In this document: piece after piece, positions 40,958 to 50,484 of the stretch
How the letters are laid out: each line of letters begins with the position of its first letter
How positions within the stretch are numbered: position 1 is the stretch's first letter
DNA from: Methanocella arvoryzae MRE50
GTDB taxonomy: Archaea; Halobacteriota; Methanocellia; Methanocellales; Methanocellaceae
Length of the DNA stretch: 64,000 nucleotides
Reading direction: 5' to 3'
Assembly (NCBI RefSeq): GCF_000063445.1
Contig: NC_009464.1
Coordinates: 682,001-746,000, forward strand
Program-made: the position numbers and the translations under genes
The notes under the pieces: model-generated
What the model was told of the DNA's origin: nothing
What the model saw: only the letters and a program-made list of their open reading frames with translations
Databases searched by the model: none

Positions 40958-41902
40958 ATGAGGGGATCTTCCGTCGACATAGAAAAGGTGCTTGAGAGCA
41001 GAGCGACGTTGATTGACAAAGAGATGGGGCTGCTGTCCTTTGTCATTGAGCCCCCCGAGCTCGCGGAGGTCGTCAGGTACGCCCTGTGCCAGAAGGGTAA
41101 GAAGATCCGTGCCTCGCTCCTCACTATAGCCTGCGAAGCAGTAGGAGGAAACATCGCTCAGGCGATGGTCCCGGCAGCCGTGGTGGAGATGATCCATAAC
41201 ACCTCTCTGGTGCTCGATGACGTGATCGACAACGCCGAGACCCGGCGCGGCCGATCCACGATCAACCACCGCTGGGGCAATAACATGGCCCTCATCGCCT
41301 GCGATGCCCTGTTAGCGCTCACCATCAGGCAGGCTTCAAAAAGCAGCGTGAATATGACGAACGCGATCATAGAGTGCGCTGCAAACTCCATGTTGAGCCT
41401 TGCAGAGGGCGAAGCGCTCGAGCTTGTAGGCAAGGACTACACACTTAAGGATTACTATAAGATCGCAGAGCGCAAGACAGCATCGCTGTTCAGCGCCTCG
41501 GCAGAGATCGGCGCCCTTGTCGGAGGCGGCACTAGCAAAGAGGTCAAATCGCTCAGAGAATATGGGACCAGCATAGGTATCGCATTCCAGATCAGGGACG
41601 ATATTCTCGACGTTACCTCCAGCAACGACTCGCTGGGCAAACCTACTCTCATTGACCTCAAGATGGACAGGCCCACGGTGATTATGCTGCTGGCCCACGA
41701 AGAAGGGCTGACCCGGGAGAAAATGCTGGCGATGAGCAGAGAGGACCTCCAGGAAGTGCTAAAGCCATCCGTAGCCAGGGCGGAAATGCTCGCCAGAGAG
41801 CAGATCGACAAGGCCAGGCGCCAGCTAGAGTCCGTAAGGGCAGGGCCTTCCCGAGACTTATTGTTCGCGCTGAGCGATTACGTGCTCGCCCGAGGGAAAT
41901 AA
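40958..41902 (+). CDS. Polyprenyl diphosphate synthase (isoprenyl synthetase)
   Basis: 314 residues. First Asp-rich motif LVLDDVIDNAETRRGRST (about 85-100), second FQIRDDILDVT, with KKIRASL earlier and KMDRPTVIML after. It condenses IPP with allylic diphosphates. Residues before the first motif (EMIHNTSL) have small side chains where short-chain enzymes have bulky ones, which may allow longer products; this is inference. It could make GGPP for lipids or a long chain for a prenyl lipid. AAGTGATAGGTAAT precedes the ATG; GTG 40946 is an alternative. It is convergent to a UbiA gene. Confidence 0.88.
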   Translation: MRGSSVDIEKVLESRATLIDKEMGLLSFVIEPPELAEVVRYALCQKGKKIRASLLTIACEAVGGNIAQAMVPAAVVEMIHNTSLVLDDVIDNAETRRGRSTINHRWGNNMALIACDALLALTIRQASKSSVNMTNAIIECAANSMLSLAEGEALELVGKDYTLKDYYKIAERKTASLFSASAEIGALVGGGTSKEVKSLREYGTSIGIAFQIRDDILDVTSSNDSLGKPTLIDLKMDRPTVIMLLAHEEGLTREKMLAMSREDLQEVLKPSVARAEMLAREQIDKARRQLESVRAGPSRDLLFALSDYVLARGK

Positions 41903-41917
41903 TAGCTTTTTTCTTTA

Positions 41918-42889
41918 TTAAAAGCGGATAATGTAAGCGAGCACCAGGATGATGCTGGCCAGAATATATACGTTACTGGTTGCCCGCAGGTAAGGGAGTA
42001 GCTTTTTAGCCTCGGCGTTGTACCGTAAGAGCCCGGTGGCAGCGTATGCGGAGGCAGGCAGCAGAAGCAGAATGATGGCTGCCAGCCATGGAATAATTCC
42101 GGCGAGCATGGCGAAGATGAGCGATCCGTAGGCTGCCGCCTGCATGATGAGGTACAGGTAGGAGGCATTCTTCGTGCCCAGCCGCACCACGAGGTTCTTT
42201 TTTCCGACCTGGCGGTCCGCTTCGTAGTCGGGGAACTCGAAGATGTACATTGCAGCCATGTTGAAAAAAGCTACCGGCAGTGATGCGACAACGCAAATTA
42301 CGAGCGCGGGGTAGATGCTGATGAGTTCCGGGATCGATGTCACGGGCACCTGGACGAAAAAGGCGCCCAGGACTATCAGAGGCGTTGCAGCCAGACGGGC
42401 AATCTCGCCCAGCCCCCGGTAGCACAGCTTGAACGGAGGAGCAGTATAGGCCACGCCCAGGCACACCCCGGCGAAGCCGATGAGGAGGATGGCAGGGCCT
42501 CTGGCAAGGACGATGAGCAGCCCTATGATAATGCATAGTGCAAAACAGCCAGTGCCCACGATCAGCACGTGCCAGGGCTTTAGCGCTTTCTCCGGGAGCA
42601 GTCCGCTGCCGCCGCTGTAGGGAGCCCTCGCCTGGTTCAGGATATCGGTGCCACTCCGGAAATCGAAGTAGTCGTTGATTATGATGGTGCCCGAGTGGAG
42701 CAGTAGCATGGCGATTATGGAGAGCAGAAAATACCCGAGGCTGAAGCTGGCAGGATAGTACATGTAGGCTATGGCAGCACCCAGCAGCACGGGCAAGGAT
42801 ACGAACAGCAGGAACCGGTACCTGAATTCCCGGAGCCATGCACCTATGTCGATCATCGATAGACCATGCTTCTTTCTGCCTGCCTGCAT
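41918..42889 (-). CDS. UbiA-family prenyltransferase
   Basis: 323 residues and 8-9 helices. The two Asp motifs are IIINDYFDFRSGTD (about 70-83) and FEFPDYEADRQVGKKNL (about 217-233), as in MenA/UbiA. It moves a polyprenyl group to an aromatic or polar acceptor. The dihydroxynaphthoate-octaprenyltransferase-like second motif suggests a quinone-like or methanophenazine-type product rather than DGGGP; not certain. It starts 9 bases after the beta-propeller gene stop, so they share a transcript. Convergent with the polyprenyl synthase, 15 bases apart. Confidence 0.85.
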   Translation of the reverse strand: MQAGRKKHGLSMIDIGAWLREFRYRFLLFVSLPVLLGAAIAYMYYPASFSLGYFLLSIIAMLLLHSGTIIINDYFDFRSGTDILNQARAPYSGGSGLLPEKALKPWHVLIVGTGCFALCIIIGLLIVLARGPAILLIGFAGVCLGVAYTAPPFKLCYRGLGEIARLAATPLIVLGAFFVQVPVTSIPELISIYPALVICVVASLPVAFFNMAAMYIFEFPDYEADRQVGKKNLVVRLGTKNASYLYLIMQAAAYGSLIFAMLAGIIPWLAAIILLLLPASAYAATGLLRYNAEAKKLLPYLRATSNVYILASIILVLAYIIRF

Positions 42890-42898
42890 GCGAGAGCC

Positions 42899-44080
42899 TC
42901 AACTAACCTTTATGGTGTAGATATCCCAGTTCCCCGTAGGGCTGTTCCGGTTGTCCATGTATATGATAGTATCGCCGTAGATCTGGGGGCTCATCTGATC
43001 GTGAGGCTCGTTCGTGATCTGCGTTTCCTTGCCTGTGGACAGGTCGAACATGTAGATGTCCCAGTTACCGGCCCGGTTATCGTCGTAAACGATCCTGCTG
43101 CCGGAAATGTCGGCGCTGTACTGCCGGCCGATAGCAACTATCTTGCGTGTCTGGCCAGAAGCGATATCGTACAGGTAGATGTGATGGTCCGCCCCATTAT
43201 GGTACACGACTACCCCGTCGGAGATCCTGGGGTGATCGCAGTTATCCGTGCTGATAGTCTGGCTTTTCCCACTTTTGATATCGTGGAGGATGATTTCTTT
43301 CTTAGTGCCGTCTATGGTCCACCAGACGAGGTAATTGCCTTCTCCCCTCGGCTCATGAGGCTCTGCGATGTCGACCGCCCACATACTATCGATACCGTCT
43401 GACATCCGGTGAGCGTAGAGGCTGAAGATGTGGATCCGGCCCAGCACCTCATTGGTGCCGCCCTCATCACCCGTATAGATCACGTAATCGTCGAAGATGC
43501 TCGGGAACGCGCGGGGGAACTGTTTCGAGGGGGTAATCGTCTCAGAGCTCTTACGGTCTATATCGTAGAGCTTGATGCTTGAGTCGCCGAGGTCCAGCAG
43601 GGCTACCTTACCCTGCCCTATGGCTCCGTACGAACGAACGTTGCCGCTGGCGATGACAGTGTCAGACAGCGACTTTACGTCGTAGAGGTGAACCTTATAG
43701 TTATTCTCACTGACTCTCTCGTCATAGACGACGTAGCGGCCCCAGATTCCGGGAGGCATGACGATTTTCACCTCGTCGGTGATCCTTGTATCATACTGGT
43801 AGTCGACGACGGGAGGGACTTCAGTAGGTTCTGCAGTTGGGCTGACTGTTAACCAGTCGTATGGTAACGGCGTCGGCGTCGGAGTAATCACAGGTGTAGG
43901 CGTGATGACCACGGTAGGTGACGGCACCGGAGTGGTAATGTCCGGGCTATCCGACGGCGGAAAGAGGTAGCCGTAAAGGAAGTAGGCGCAGCCGCCGAGG
44001 ATGATCAGCAGCACGGCAAGCACGCCGAAAAACATGACTTTGGCAACTATACTATCTTCAGGCGGCTCTGACGGACCCAT
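42899..44080 (-). CDS. Membrane-anchored TolB-like beta-propeller protein
   Basis: 393 residues. An N-terminal helix (VMFFGVLAVLLIILGGCAYF) is followed by a Thr/Pro-rich stalk (TPVPSPTVVITPTPVITPTP) and then six or more repeated blades: YVVYDERVSENNYKVHLYDV, YVIYTGDEGG, YLVWWTIDGT, VVVYHNGADHHIYLYDI, RIVYDDNRAGNWDIYMFDL and TIIYMDNRNSPTGNWDIYTI. Blades of this TolB/PD40 type are frequent on methanogen surfaces. Start ATG 44080 is chosen over TTG 44098. Promoter TATA GTATATATG at 44118-44127 (minus). Confidence 0.82.
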   Translation of the reverse strand: MGPSEPPEDSIVAKVMFFGVLAVLLIILGGCAYFLYGYLFPPSDSPDITTPVPSPTVVITPTPVITPTPTPLPYDWLTVSPTAEPTEVPPVVDYQYDTRITDEVKIVMPPGIWGRYVVYDERVSENNYKVHLYDVKSLSDTVIASGNVRSYGAIGQGKVALLDLGDSSIKLYDIDRKSSETITPSKQFPRAFPSIFDDYVIYTGDEGGTNEVLGRIHIFSLYAHRMSDGIDSMWAVDIAEPHEPRGEGNYLVWWTIDGTKKEIILHDIKSGKSQTISTDNCDHPRISDGVVVYHNGADHHIYLYDIASGQTRKIVAIGRQYSADISGSRIVYDDNRAGNWDIYMFDLSTGKETQITNEPHDQMSPQIYGDTIIYMDNRNSPTGNWDIYTIKVS

Positions 44081-44158
44081 GATACATACCCTTTTCAAAA
44101 CAATGGTTTAGCCCATTGCATATATACGTGACGGCATCATCCTTTAAGGGGCTTTTGG

Positions 44159-44213
44159 TGCCCCTTCGGGGCAAAAATATTCAGGAAAGGTAACTGATTG
44201 CCCCTCCGGGGCA
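44159..44213. other. Twin hairpins in a divergent promoter region
   Basis: TGCCCC-TTC-GGGGCA (44159-44173) and TGCCCC-TCC-GGGGCA (44199-44213), 26 bases apart, between the beta-propeller gene (minus) and the HTH-DDTD gene (plus). The repeated dyad could be a regulator binding site or a pair of RNA stems. Confidence 0.5.
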
Positions 44214-44304
44214 AATTTTGCGGACCACCTCAACAGATATATTTACGATCGTGCAAAATAACTAATACGCGACGTAAAGCTAAAAACAAAAGAGATGGTG
44301 GCCA

Positions 44305-45420
44305 TTGCTCAAACTTATCGAGAAACGCAGAGAGTTGATCAGCCTCATAGAGAAGATCACTCACGACAAAGGCTATTTTGACGTGCAGGACCTGGTTGAA
44401 GACACTGGCCTGCCCAGGAGCACCTTGCAGGACTGGATCAACCGTTTCGTGGACGAGGGCTGTGTGGAAGTGCTGGAGGAGCGCGCCGGCCGGCGCAGGG
44501 CCCGGTATGCCCGGAGAAGGACGAGAAATCTGCCGACGACTGCCTGCAAGCGCATTTTTACTACTGCCGACGAGACTGCCGGAACGGCAGGAGCCGTGGA
44601 GATCTTCCACGAGTGCCGAAGCGAAGGCTGTATCTCGTTCTGCGAATACATGTATGCACTGGGCAATCCCCGGGTCAGAAAGAATGGCCTGATCCTGAGG
44701 CAGAAGCTGGTGCCCGGCGACCTCAGGATGGACGATGCGGCGTCGCTCTGCCTGAAGAAGGTGTGCGTTAAAGACGGCCTGGTCTACCAGACCATAAGGA
44801 CGTTCGGCGGGCCTGCGTATTCTTTAACTGAGATGATGGAGCAGGCAGACGGCGTCCTCGACGTCAGGTACTCCCAGAAAGGCGCCTATACCGAGGGCGT
44901 AGTGGCTACAGAAGCCCTGAAGCACATCGTGATCGCCGTCGACGATACTGACAGCGCCACCCATGGAGCGACATTTGCGCTGACCCTGTCCCTGCTCGAC
45001 CAGCTCTCGGCGATCGAGGGAGTCCACCGGATTTCCCACAACGTAGGCTTCCTGTACCCGGATGCGCCGGGAAAGACTGCGGGCAATTCGGTCAGCTACA
45101 TCGAGCTGGGAGCGAAAGCAGAGCTGGTAGAGTCCATCATCCAGACGGCGATCGAATACGTCAAATCCCAGACCGGGTCAGAACACACAGGCATGGCAGT
45201 CAAGGTCGGGCTCCGCAATTGCCCGGAGCTGATGAGGTTCACCAGAAAAGCGCGCACTCAGATTGTGACAGTGGAAGAAGCGCTGGAAGCGGCCGAGAAG
45301 TCTAAGGTCAGGACTTACGAGATCACCGGCCGGAAAGGGCTAATCGGCGCCGTCGCCGCCCTGGGCATGGTAGACTGTCCGCCAGAGACACTTATGGATG
45401 TTAAAAAAGAGATCGGCTAA
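44305..45420 (+). CDS. HTH protein with TiaS-like DDTD domain
   Basis: 371 residues. The first 75 form a winged HTH (YFDVQDLVEDTGLPRSTLQD, WINRFVDEGCVEVLEE) with a basic extension (GRRRARYARRRTR). The central part has many Cys (RSEGCISFCEY, CLKKVCVKDG). From about 205, HIVIAVDDTDSATHGATFAL, then HNVGFLYPDAPGKTAGNSVS and a MAVKVGLRNC block resemble the DDTD-type domain of tRNA(Ile2) agmatinylcytidine synthetase TiaS and of methanogenesis marker protein 11. The role of the fusion is unknown; RNA binding or regulation is possible. TTG start after GGTGG. Confidence 0.7.
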   Translation: MLKLIEKRRELISLIEKITHDKGYFDVQDLVEDTGLPRSTLQDWINRFVDEGCVEVLEERAGRRRARYARRRTRNLPTTACKRIFTTADETAGTAGAVEIFHECRSEGCISFCEYMYALGNPRVRKNGLILRQKLVPGDLRMDDAASLCLKKVCVKDGLVYQTIRTFGGPAYSLTEMMEQADGVLDVRYSQKGAYTEGVVATEALKHIVIAVDDTDSATHGATFALTLSLLDQLSAIEGVHRISHNVGFLYPDAPGKTAGNSVSYIELGAKAELVESIIQTAIEYVKSQTGSEHTGMAVKVGLRNCPELMRFTRKARTQIVTVEEALEAAEKSKVRTYEITGRKGLIGAVAALGMVDCPPETLMDVKKEIG

Positions 45421-45454
45421 TACTATAATTGCTTAAAAGTTAGAAAGAGATCGA

Positions 45455-47641
45455 TCAGGCTTCAGGCGCCTTCTCGATCACCTTTTTCTTAGGGGCAGCC
45501 TTCCTGGCCGCCGGCTTCTTAGGCTCTGCAGTATTCTCATCCGATCCGCCCGTCTTTGCCATCACCTTCTTAGGCGCGGACTTCTTGGGCGCGGTCGCAG
45601 TACCGGTGGTAGCCTCGCCCGGCGCTGCAGCGGCCTCTTTCTTTTTCTTCTGCCACTCCTCGAAGTTGCACTGGGGGCATCCCAGTTCCCAGGGCTTCTT
45701 GCCCCCGGTCGTGATCTTGATGTGGCTGAGGCCGTGCCTCTCGCAGACCTTGTTGGTCGCCACGATCGTCCCGGACGGGGGCAGGGGCAGCGAGAAGGTG
45801 CAGTTCGGGTAGCCAGTACATCCGATGAACCGGCCGCCTTTCTTGCTCTTTCTTACCATGAGATCGGAGCCGCAGGTCTGGCACTTGCCGAGGATCTTGT
45901 CCTCCCGCAGCCCGTCGAACAACACTTCCCGGATCTCGTCGTGGTTTTTGTCTAAAACGCCGAAGATAGTCTCGAGCATGTTCTGGGACTCGTCGACCAC
46001 GGCATCTTCCTTGATCTTGCCGTCGGCGATCAGGTCCATGTCCTGCTCCAGCTTGCTGGTCATGTCCGGTTTGGTGATGAGGTCGGCGTACCGCTCGAGC
46101 GCATCGACCACGGCGATTGCTGTGTTGGTCGGCTGAGGCGGGTTGCCGTGCACGTAGTTACGGGCGTACAGCTTCTGAATCGCCTCGTGCCTCGTCGATT
46201 TGGTGCCCAGGCCGAGGTCTTCCATCATCTTGACCAGGCGGCCCTGGCCATACCTGGTGGGCGGCTGTGTCATCTTCTCCGGCATCTCGATCTTTTTGAC
46301 CTTCAGAGTTTCCCCTACTTCGAGGGCCGGCAGCACCTCTTCTTTGGGCATGCCGTACGGGTAGTAGTACCTCCACCCGGCCTCGGTTAACTTTGAGCCG
46401 CTGGCCTTGAACTTCTCCCCGGAGATATCGACTGTGGTGTTCCGGGTTTCCCACGTGGCGGCGGGCGCCAGCGTGGCGAAGAACCGGCGGACGACCAGTT
46501 CGTAGACCCTCCACTCGTCATCTGCCATGTCCGACTTTTTGGCGCTGGAGACAGGGTAGATAGGCGGGTGGTCAGTCGTCTCCTTCTTGCCCCTGGTGGG
46601 GACGAGTGTCTTCATCGCCAGCAGCTTTCGGGCGTACTCCCCGAACTCGCCGGCAGCGAAGTTTTGCAGTACGTCTCTCAGGTTTAAGCTGGAAGGATAA
46701 ACAGTATTATCGGTACGGGGGTAGGAAATCCACCCATTAACATATAAGTTTTCGGCGATCCGCATCGCGTTGGCGGCGCTGAAGCCTATGCTGGAGGCCG
46801 CCCGGATGAACTCGGTGGTCGAGAACGGGATCGGAGCTGCGTCGGAACGGGCATCTTTCTTGTATTCGACGACAGTGCCGGTGCTGCCCAGCTTTGCCCT
46901 GACCGAATCTGCCTTCTTCTTATCCTCGAACCGATTGCACTCGTGCTTCGCGGTGAAGTCGGTGCCGTTGCCCAGGGTGGCGTAGATCTCCCAGTAGGGC
47001 GTGGACACGAAGGCTTTGATTTCTTTCTCCCTGTCTACTAAGAGCGCCAGCAACGGCGTCTGTACTCTGCCCACTGACAGGAAACTTTTACCAAGACGGC
47101 CGCAGGTAAGCGAAATGTACCGGGTGAGGGCCGCGCCCCACACGAGGTCGATCTTCTGCCGGGCTTCGCCGGCTGCTGCAAGGTTGAAGTCAAGAGGCAC
47201 TCTGTTAGAGAAAGCCCGGTCAATCTCAGGCTTGGTGATGGCGCTGAACTTGGCCCGGTCGAACTTGATGTCCGGCTTGAAGCCGCTGATGATGCGGTAA
47301 GCCTCGACACCGATGAGCTCTCCTTCCCGGTCATAGTCAGTGGCGATGGTGACGCTGGTGGCATCTTTGGAGAGCTTCTTGAGCGCCGTGGCGATTTTCT
47401 TGTGAGTGTACCTCATTTCCGTCTCTGCCCGGATGAGGTCTTTCGGGGCGGTGACAGACCAGTTATTGTACTGTTCCGGAAAGTCGATGTTGACGATGTG
47501 GCCGGACAGACCCACAATCGAGGTGTCGCCCGAAGAGTAGACGGAGACTCCTTCGACTTTGGTCTCCTTCGTACCCTTACCGAACAGTATCTGGGCGATC
47601 TTTTTCGCGGTGATGTTCTTCTCAGTGATGATCAGGTGCAT
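45455..47641 (-). CDS. topA: DNA topoisomerase I (type IA)
   Basis: 728 residues. TOPRIM domain at the start (LIITEKNITAKKIA, TIATDYDREGELIG), then the catalytic region with the active Tyr in GWISYPRTDNTVYP and RYGQGRLVKMMEDLGLGTKS. The C-terminal part has a zinc finger (CQTCGSDLMV and FIGCTGYPNC) and a second, looser one (CERHG, GCPQC), then about 60 residues of Lys/Ala/Pro-rich tail (APKKSAPKKVMAK). It relaxes negative supercoils. Its start overlaps gatB by 10 bases, placing it last in the asnB-gatCAB operon. Confidence 0.92.
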   Translation of the reverse strand: MHLIITEKNITAKKIAQILFGKGTKETKVEGVSVYSSGDTSIVGLSGHIVNIDFPEQYNNWSVTAPKDLIRAETEMRYTHKKIATALKKLSKDATSVTIATDYDREGELIGVEAYRIISGFKPDIKFDRAKFSAITKPEIDRAFSNRVPLDFNLAAAGEARQKIDLVWGAALTRYISLTCGRLGKSFLSVGRVQTPLLALLVDREKEIKAFVSTPYWEIYATLGNGTDFTAKHECNRFEDKKKADSVRAKLGSTGTVVEYKKDARSDAAPIPFSTTEFIRAASSIGFSAANAMRIAENLYVNGWISYPRTDNTVYPSSLNLRDVLQNFAAGEFGEYARKLLAMKTLVPTRGKKETTDHPPIYPVSSAKKSDMADDEWRVYELVVRRFFATLAPAATWETRNTTVDISGEKFKASGSKLTEAGWRYYYPYGMPKEEVLPALEVGETLKVKKIEMPEKMTQPPTRYGQGRLVKMMEDLGLGTKSTRHEAIQKLYARNYVHGNPPQPTNTAIAVVDALERYADLITKPDMTSKLEQDMDLIADGKIKEDAVVDESQNMLETIFGVLDKNHDEIREVLFDGLREDKILGKCQTCGSDLMVRKSKKGGRFIGCTGYPNCTFSLPLPPSGTIVATNKVCERHGLSHIKITTGGKKPWELGCPQCNFEEWQKKKKEAAAAPGEATTGTATAPKKSAPKKVMAKTGGSDENTAEPKKPAARKAAPKKKVIEKAPEA

Positions 47642-49089
47642 TCAAGTAGCTCCTTCAGCAGCGTGTTGATCTCCTCAGGGTCGGCTCTGCCGCGGGTCTT
47701 CTTCATGACCATCCCCACGAGGTAGTTGAACGCCTGGGCCTTGCCAGACCGGTAGTCCTTGATAGCCAGACCGTTCTCCTTGATCACTTCGACTACTGCC
47801 GTGCGGGTGATGTCAGATTTCACCTTGGCCAGGTTCTTCCGGGCGATGATCTCCTGAGGCTCTCCGCCTTCGTCGAGCAGTGTCCTGATGATCTCGACCG
47901 CACCCTTGTCAGTGATGATGTCTTTCTTCAGCTGTTCCAGGATGTAGACCATCTTTTCAGGCTCGAACGCATCCCGGATATCCCGGTCACGATAGTTCAG
48001 CTCGCCCTTCAGGTAGTCTGCTACCCAGGTGGCCGCCATGACTGGGTCAATCTTGCTTGCCACGTACTCGTAGTAGTTGGCGTCCCGGATCTCCTGCGTC
48101 AGCACTTTGGCGTGGTTGTCCGAAATGCCGTACTGGGCCTTGAACCGCTCCCGCTTGGCGTCGGGCAGCTCCGGCAGGGCTTCCTTAAGCCTGTCCTGCC
48201 AGCTGCTTACGGACAGCGGCACCAGGTCGGCCTCGGGGAAGTAGCGGTACTCCTCCGCCTGCTCCTTGGAACGCAGCGTGATCGTGCAGTTGCGCTCGTC
48301 GTCGTAGTGCCGGGTCTCCTGTACCACTTTTACGCCCCGGCGCCTCATCTGCTGCTGCCGGGAGATCTCGAAGAGCAGTGCTCTCTCCACGCCTTTGTAG
48401 GACGAGATGTTCTTGATCTCGACCCTGGCGCCGCCCCGCAGTGAGACGTTGGCGTCGACCCTCAGCGAGCCGGGGAGCGAGCCGTCGAAGACGTCGAGGT
48501 ATTCGAGAATATTGCGCAGTTTGTTGATAAAACGTCGCGCTTCTTTAGGCGAGCGCAGATCGGGCTCGGTGACGACCTCGATAAGGGGCATGCCAGACCG
48601 GTTGTAGTCGACCAGCACGAACTTGCTTGTCTCGATCGAGCCCTGGTGCACGAGCCGGCCCGGGTCTTCTTCCATGTGAACCCGGCGGATGCGGATGGTC
48701 CGCTCGGTACCGTCTGTATCGACTGTGATCGCGCCGCTGAAGGCAATCGGGTAGTCGTACTGGGTGATCTGGAAGCCTCTCGGCAGGTCGGGGTAGTAGT
48801 AGTTCTTCCTGTAGAACTGGGTGTGCTCTGCGATCTGGCAGTTGAGCGCCAGGCCTACCATGATGGTGTACTCTACCGCTTTCTTGTTGATGACCGGTAA
48901 TGCTCCGGGCAGGCCCATGCAGACCGGGCAGGTGTGCGTGTTCGGCTCTGCCTCATGGTGCTTTGTGGAGCAGCCGCAGAACAGCTTGCTGTTCAGCTTG
49001 TTCAGCTGGCAGTGGATCTCCAGGCCGATGATGACCTCGGCCTTATCGTCGATTACGTAGGCCTCTTTGCCGGTAGATTCGCCCTGCAT
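47632..49089 (-). CDS. gatB: Asp/Glu-tRNA amidotransferase subunit B
   Basis: 485 residues. IIGLEIHCQLNKLNSKLFCG starts the kinase-like cradle domain; a zinc site is formed by CGCS and CPVCMGLPG. Further marks: YYYPDLPRGFQITQYD, RVHMEEDPGRLVH and DYNRSGMPLIEVVTEPDLRS. The C-terminal YqeY-like tail (about 330-485) binds tRNA. It phosphorylates and amidates Asp-tRNA(Asn) or Glu-tRNA(Gln) with GatC and GatA. Its start directly follows gatA (1-base spacing). Confidence 0.95.
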   Translation of the reverse strand: MQGESTGKEAYVIDDKAEVIIGLEIHCQLNKLNSKLFCGCSTKHHEAEPNTHTCPVCMGLPGALPVINKKAVEYTIMVGLALNCQIAEHTQFYRKNYYYPDLPRGFQITQYDYPIAFSGAITVDTDGTERTIRIRRVHMEEDPGRLVHQGSIETSKFVLVDYNRSGMPLIEVVTEPDLRSPKEARRFINKLRNILEYLDVFDGSLPGSLRVDANVSLRGGARVEIKNISSYKGVERALLFEISRQQQMRRRGVKVVQETRHYDDERNCTITLRSKEQAEEYRYFPEADLVPLSVSSWQDRLKEALPELPDAKRERFKAQYGISDNHAKVLTQEIRDANYYEYVASKIDPVMAATWVADYLKGELNYRDRDIRDAFEPEKMVYILEQLKKDIITDKGAVEIIRTLLDEGGEPQEIIARKNLAKVKSDITRTAVVEVIKENGLAIKDYRSGKAQAFNYLVGMVMKKTRGRADPEEINTLLKELLECT

Positions 49090-50484
49090 TTAGAACCCCT
49101 CCGGGAGCTTCTGGAAATTCGTATTCGCCTCGAACGTGTAAGCCGTCTGGATCAGCAGCGGCTCGGCGAACAGGTCGCCGATCAGCTGCATGCCGATGGG
49201 CAGTTTCCCCGCGAAGCCGCAGGGTATCGAGATCGAGGGCACGCCGGCCAGGTTGACGGGCAGCGTGTTGACGTCAGCCAGATACATGGATAACGGGTCG
49301 TCTGCCTTTTCCCCGATCTTGAAGGCCGGGGTGGGCATGGTCGGGGCTGCGATGACGTCGACGTCCTTGAAGGCATTAGCGAAGTCGTTGCGGATAAGCG
49401 TCCTGATCTGGAGCGCCTTCAGGTAATATTTGCCGTAGTACCCTTCAGATAAGGCATATGTTCCGAGCATGATCCTGCGCTTGACTTCGGGGCCGAAGCC
49501 TTCCGCCCGTATCCTGGAGAAGGTGGTGTGCCAGTTCTCGTCCTTGCCAGTCCTGAGACCGTACCGGAGGCCGTCGAACCTCGCGAGGTTCGAGGATGCC
49601 TCGCACATGGCGATGATGTAGTAAGCAGATAATGCGTATTTAGTGGTGGGCAGGGAAATTTCCTTGTAGTCGGCGCCAAGCTCGGCCAGCTTCTGGATAC
49701 CATCCCAGACGGCCCTCTCGACCTTCTTGTCCATGCCTTCGGAGAAGTACTCTTTAGGCACGCCGATGGTGAGACCTTTAACGTCTTCTTTCAGGTAGTC
49801 AGTGTAGCAGACTTTGTCCGCCTCTGCCACGCTGGTCGAATCCTTCGGATCTCCGCCGGCGATCACGTCCAGCAGCAGCGCTGCGTCGCCGACGTTGCGG
49901 GCGATGGGGCCTACCTGTTCCAGCGAGTTTGCGTAAGCGACCACGCCGTACCGGGAAACCAGGCCGTACGTGGGCTTGATGCCGACTACGCCGCAGAAGG
50001 CTGCAGGACAGCGGACCGAGCCGCCCGTGTCCGTACCCAGGGACATCCTGCTTTCCAGACCTGCAACGGCTGCCGCACTGCCTCCCGAGGAGCCGCCCGG
50101 TACACGGGTAAGGTCCCACGGGTTTCGGGTCGGGCCGTAGGCGCTGTTCTCGGTGGAGGTACCCATGGCGAACTCGTCCATGTTGGCCTTGCCGGTGATG
50201 ACCGCTCCCTCTTTCCTGAGGCGGGCCACGACCTCTGCGTCGAAGGGCGGGATGTAGCCCTGCAATATCTTAGAGCCGCAGGTGGTCTGCAGGCCTTTTG
50301 TCGTGATACAATCTTTTATGGCAACAGTGATGCCAGCCAGCCTGCCGGTGACTTTTCCCTCGTCGACAGCCTGAGCAGTCTCGAGAGCCTGGGCCTTGTT
50401 TAAAGTGATGAAGGCGTTGAGCTTGCTCTTCTCGATGCGCTCGAACGTCTTGTGGGCTGATTCAAGATAGCCGGACATGGTCAT
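49090..50484 (-). CDS. gatA: Asp/Glu-tRNA amidotransferase subunit A
   Basis: 464 residues of the amidase-signature family. Catalytic triad: Lys in GITVAIKDCITTKG, Ser in SLGTDTGGSVRCPA and the cis-Ser in VPGGSSGGSAAAVA. It frees ammonia from glutamine for GatB. Overlaps gatC by 4 bases (start codon within the gatC stop region). The length is typical, no domain is missing. In archaea GatDE handles Gln-tRNA, so this complex probably makes Asn-tRNA; this is from general knowledge. Confidence 0.95.
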   Translation of the reverse strand: MTMSGYLESAHKTFERIEKSKLNAFITLNKAQALETAQAVDEGKVTGRLAGITVAIKDCITTKGLQTTCGSKILQGYIPPFDAEVVARLRKEGAVITGKANMDEFAMGTSTENSAYGPTRNPWDLTRVPGGSSGGSAAAVAGLESRMSLGTDTGGSVRCPAAFCGVVGIKPTYGLVSRYGVVAYANSLEQVGPIARNVGDAALLLDVIAGGDPKDSTSVAEADKVCYTDYLKEDVKGLTIGVPKEYFSEGMDKKVERAVWDGIQKLAELGADYKEISLPTTKYALSAYYIIAMCEASSNLARFDGLRYGLRTGKDENWHTTFSRIRAEGFGPEVKRRIMLGTYALSEGYYGKYYLKALQIRTLIRNDFANAFKDVDVIAAPTMPTPAFKIGEKADDPLSMYLADVNTLPVNLAGVPSISIPCGFAGKLPIGMQLIGDLFAEPLLIQTAYTFEANTNFQKLPEGF

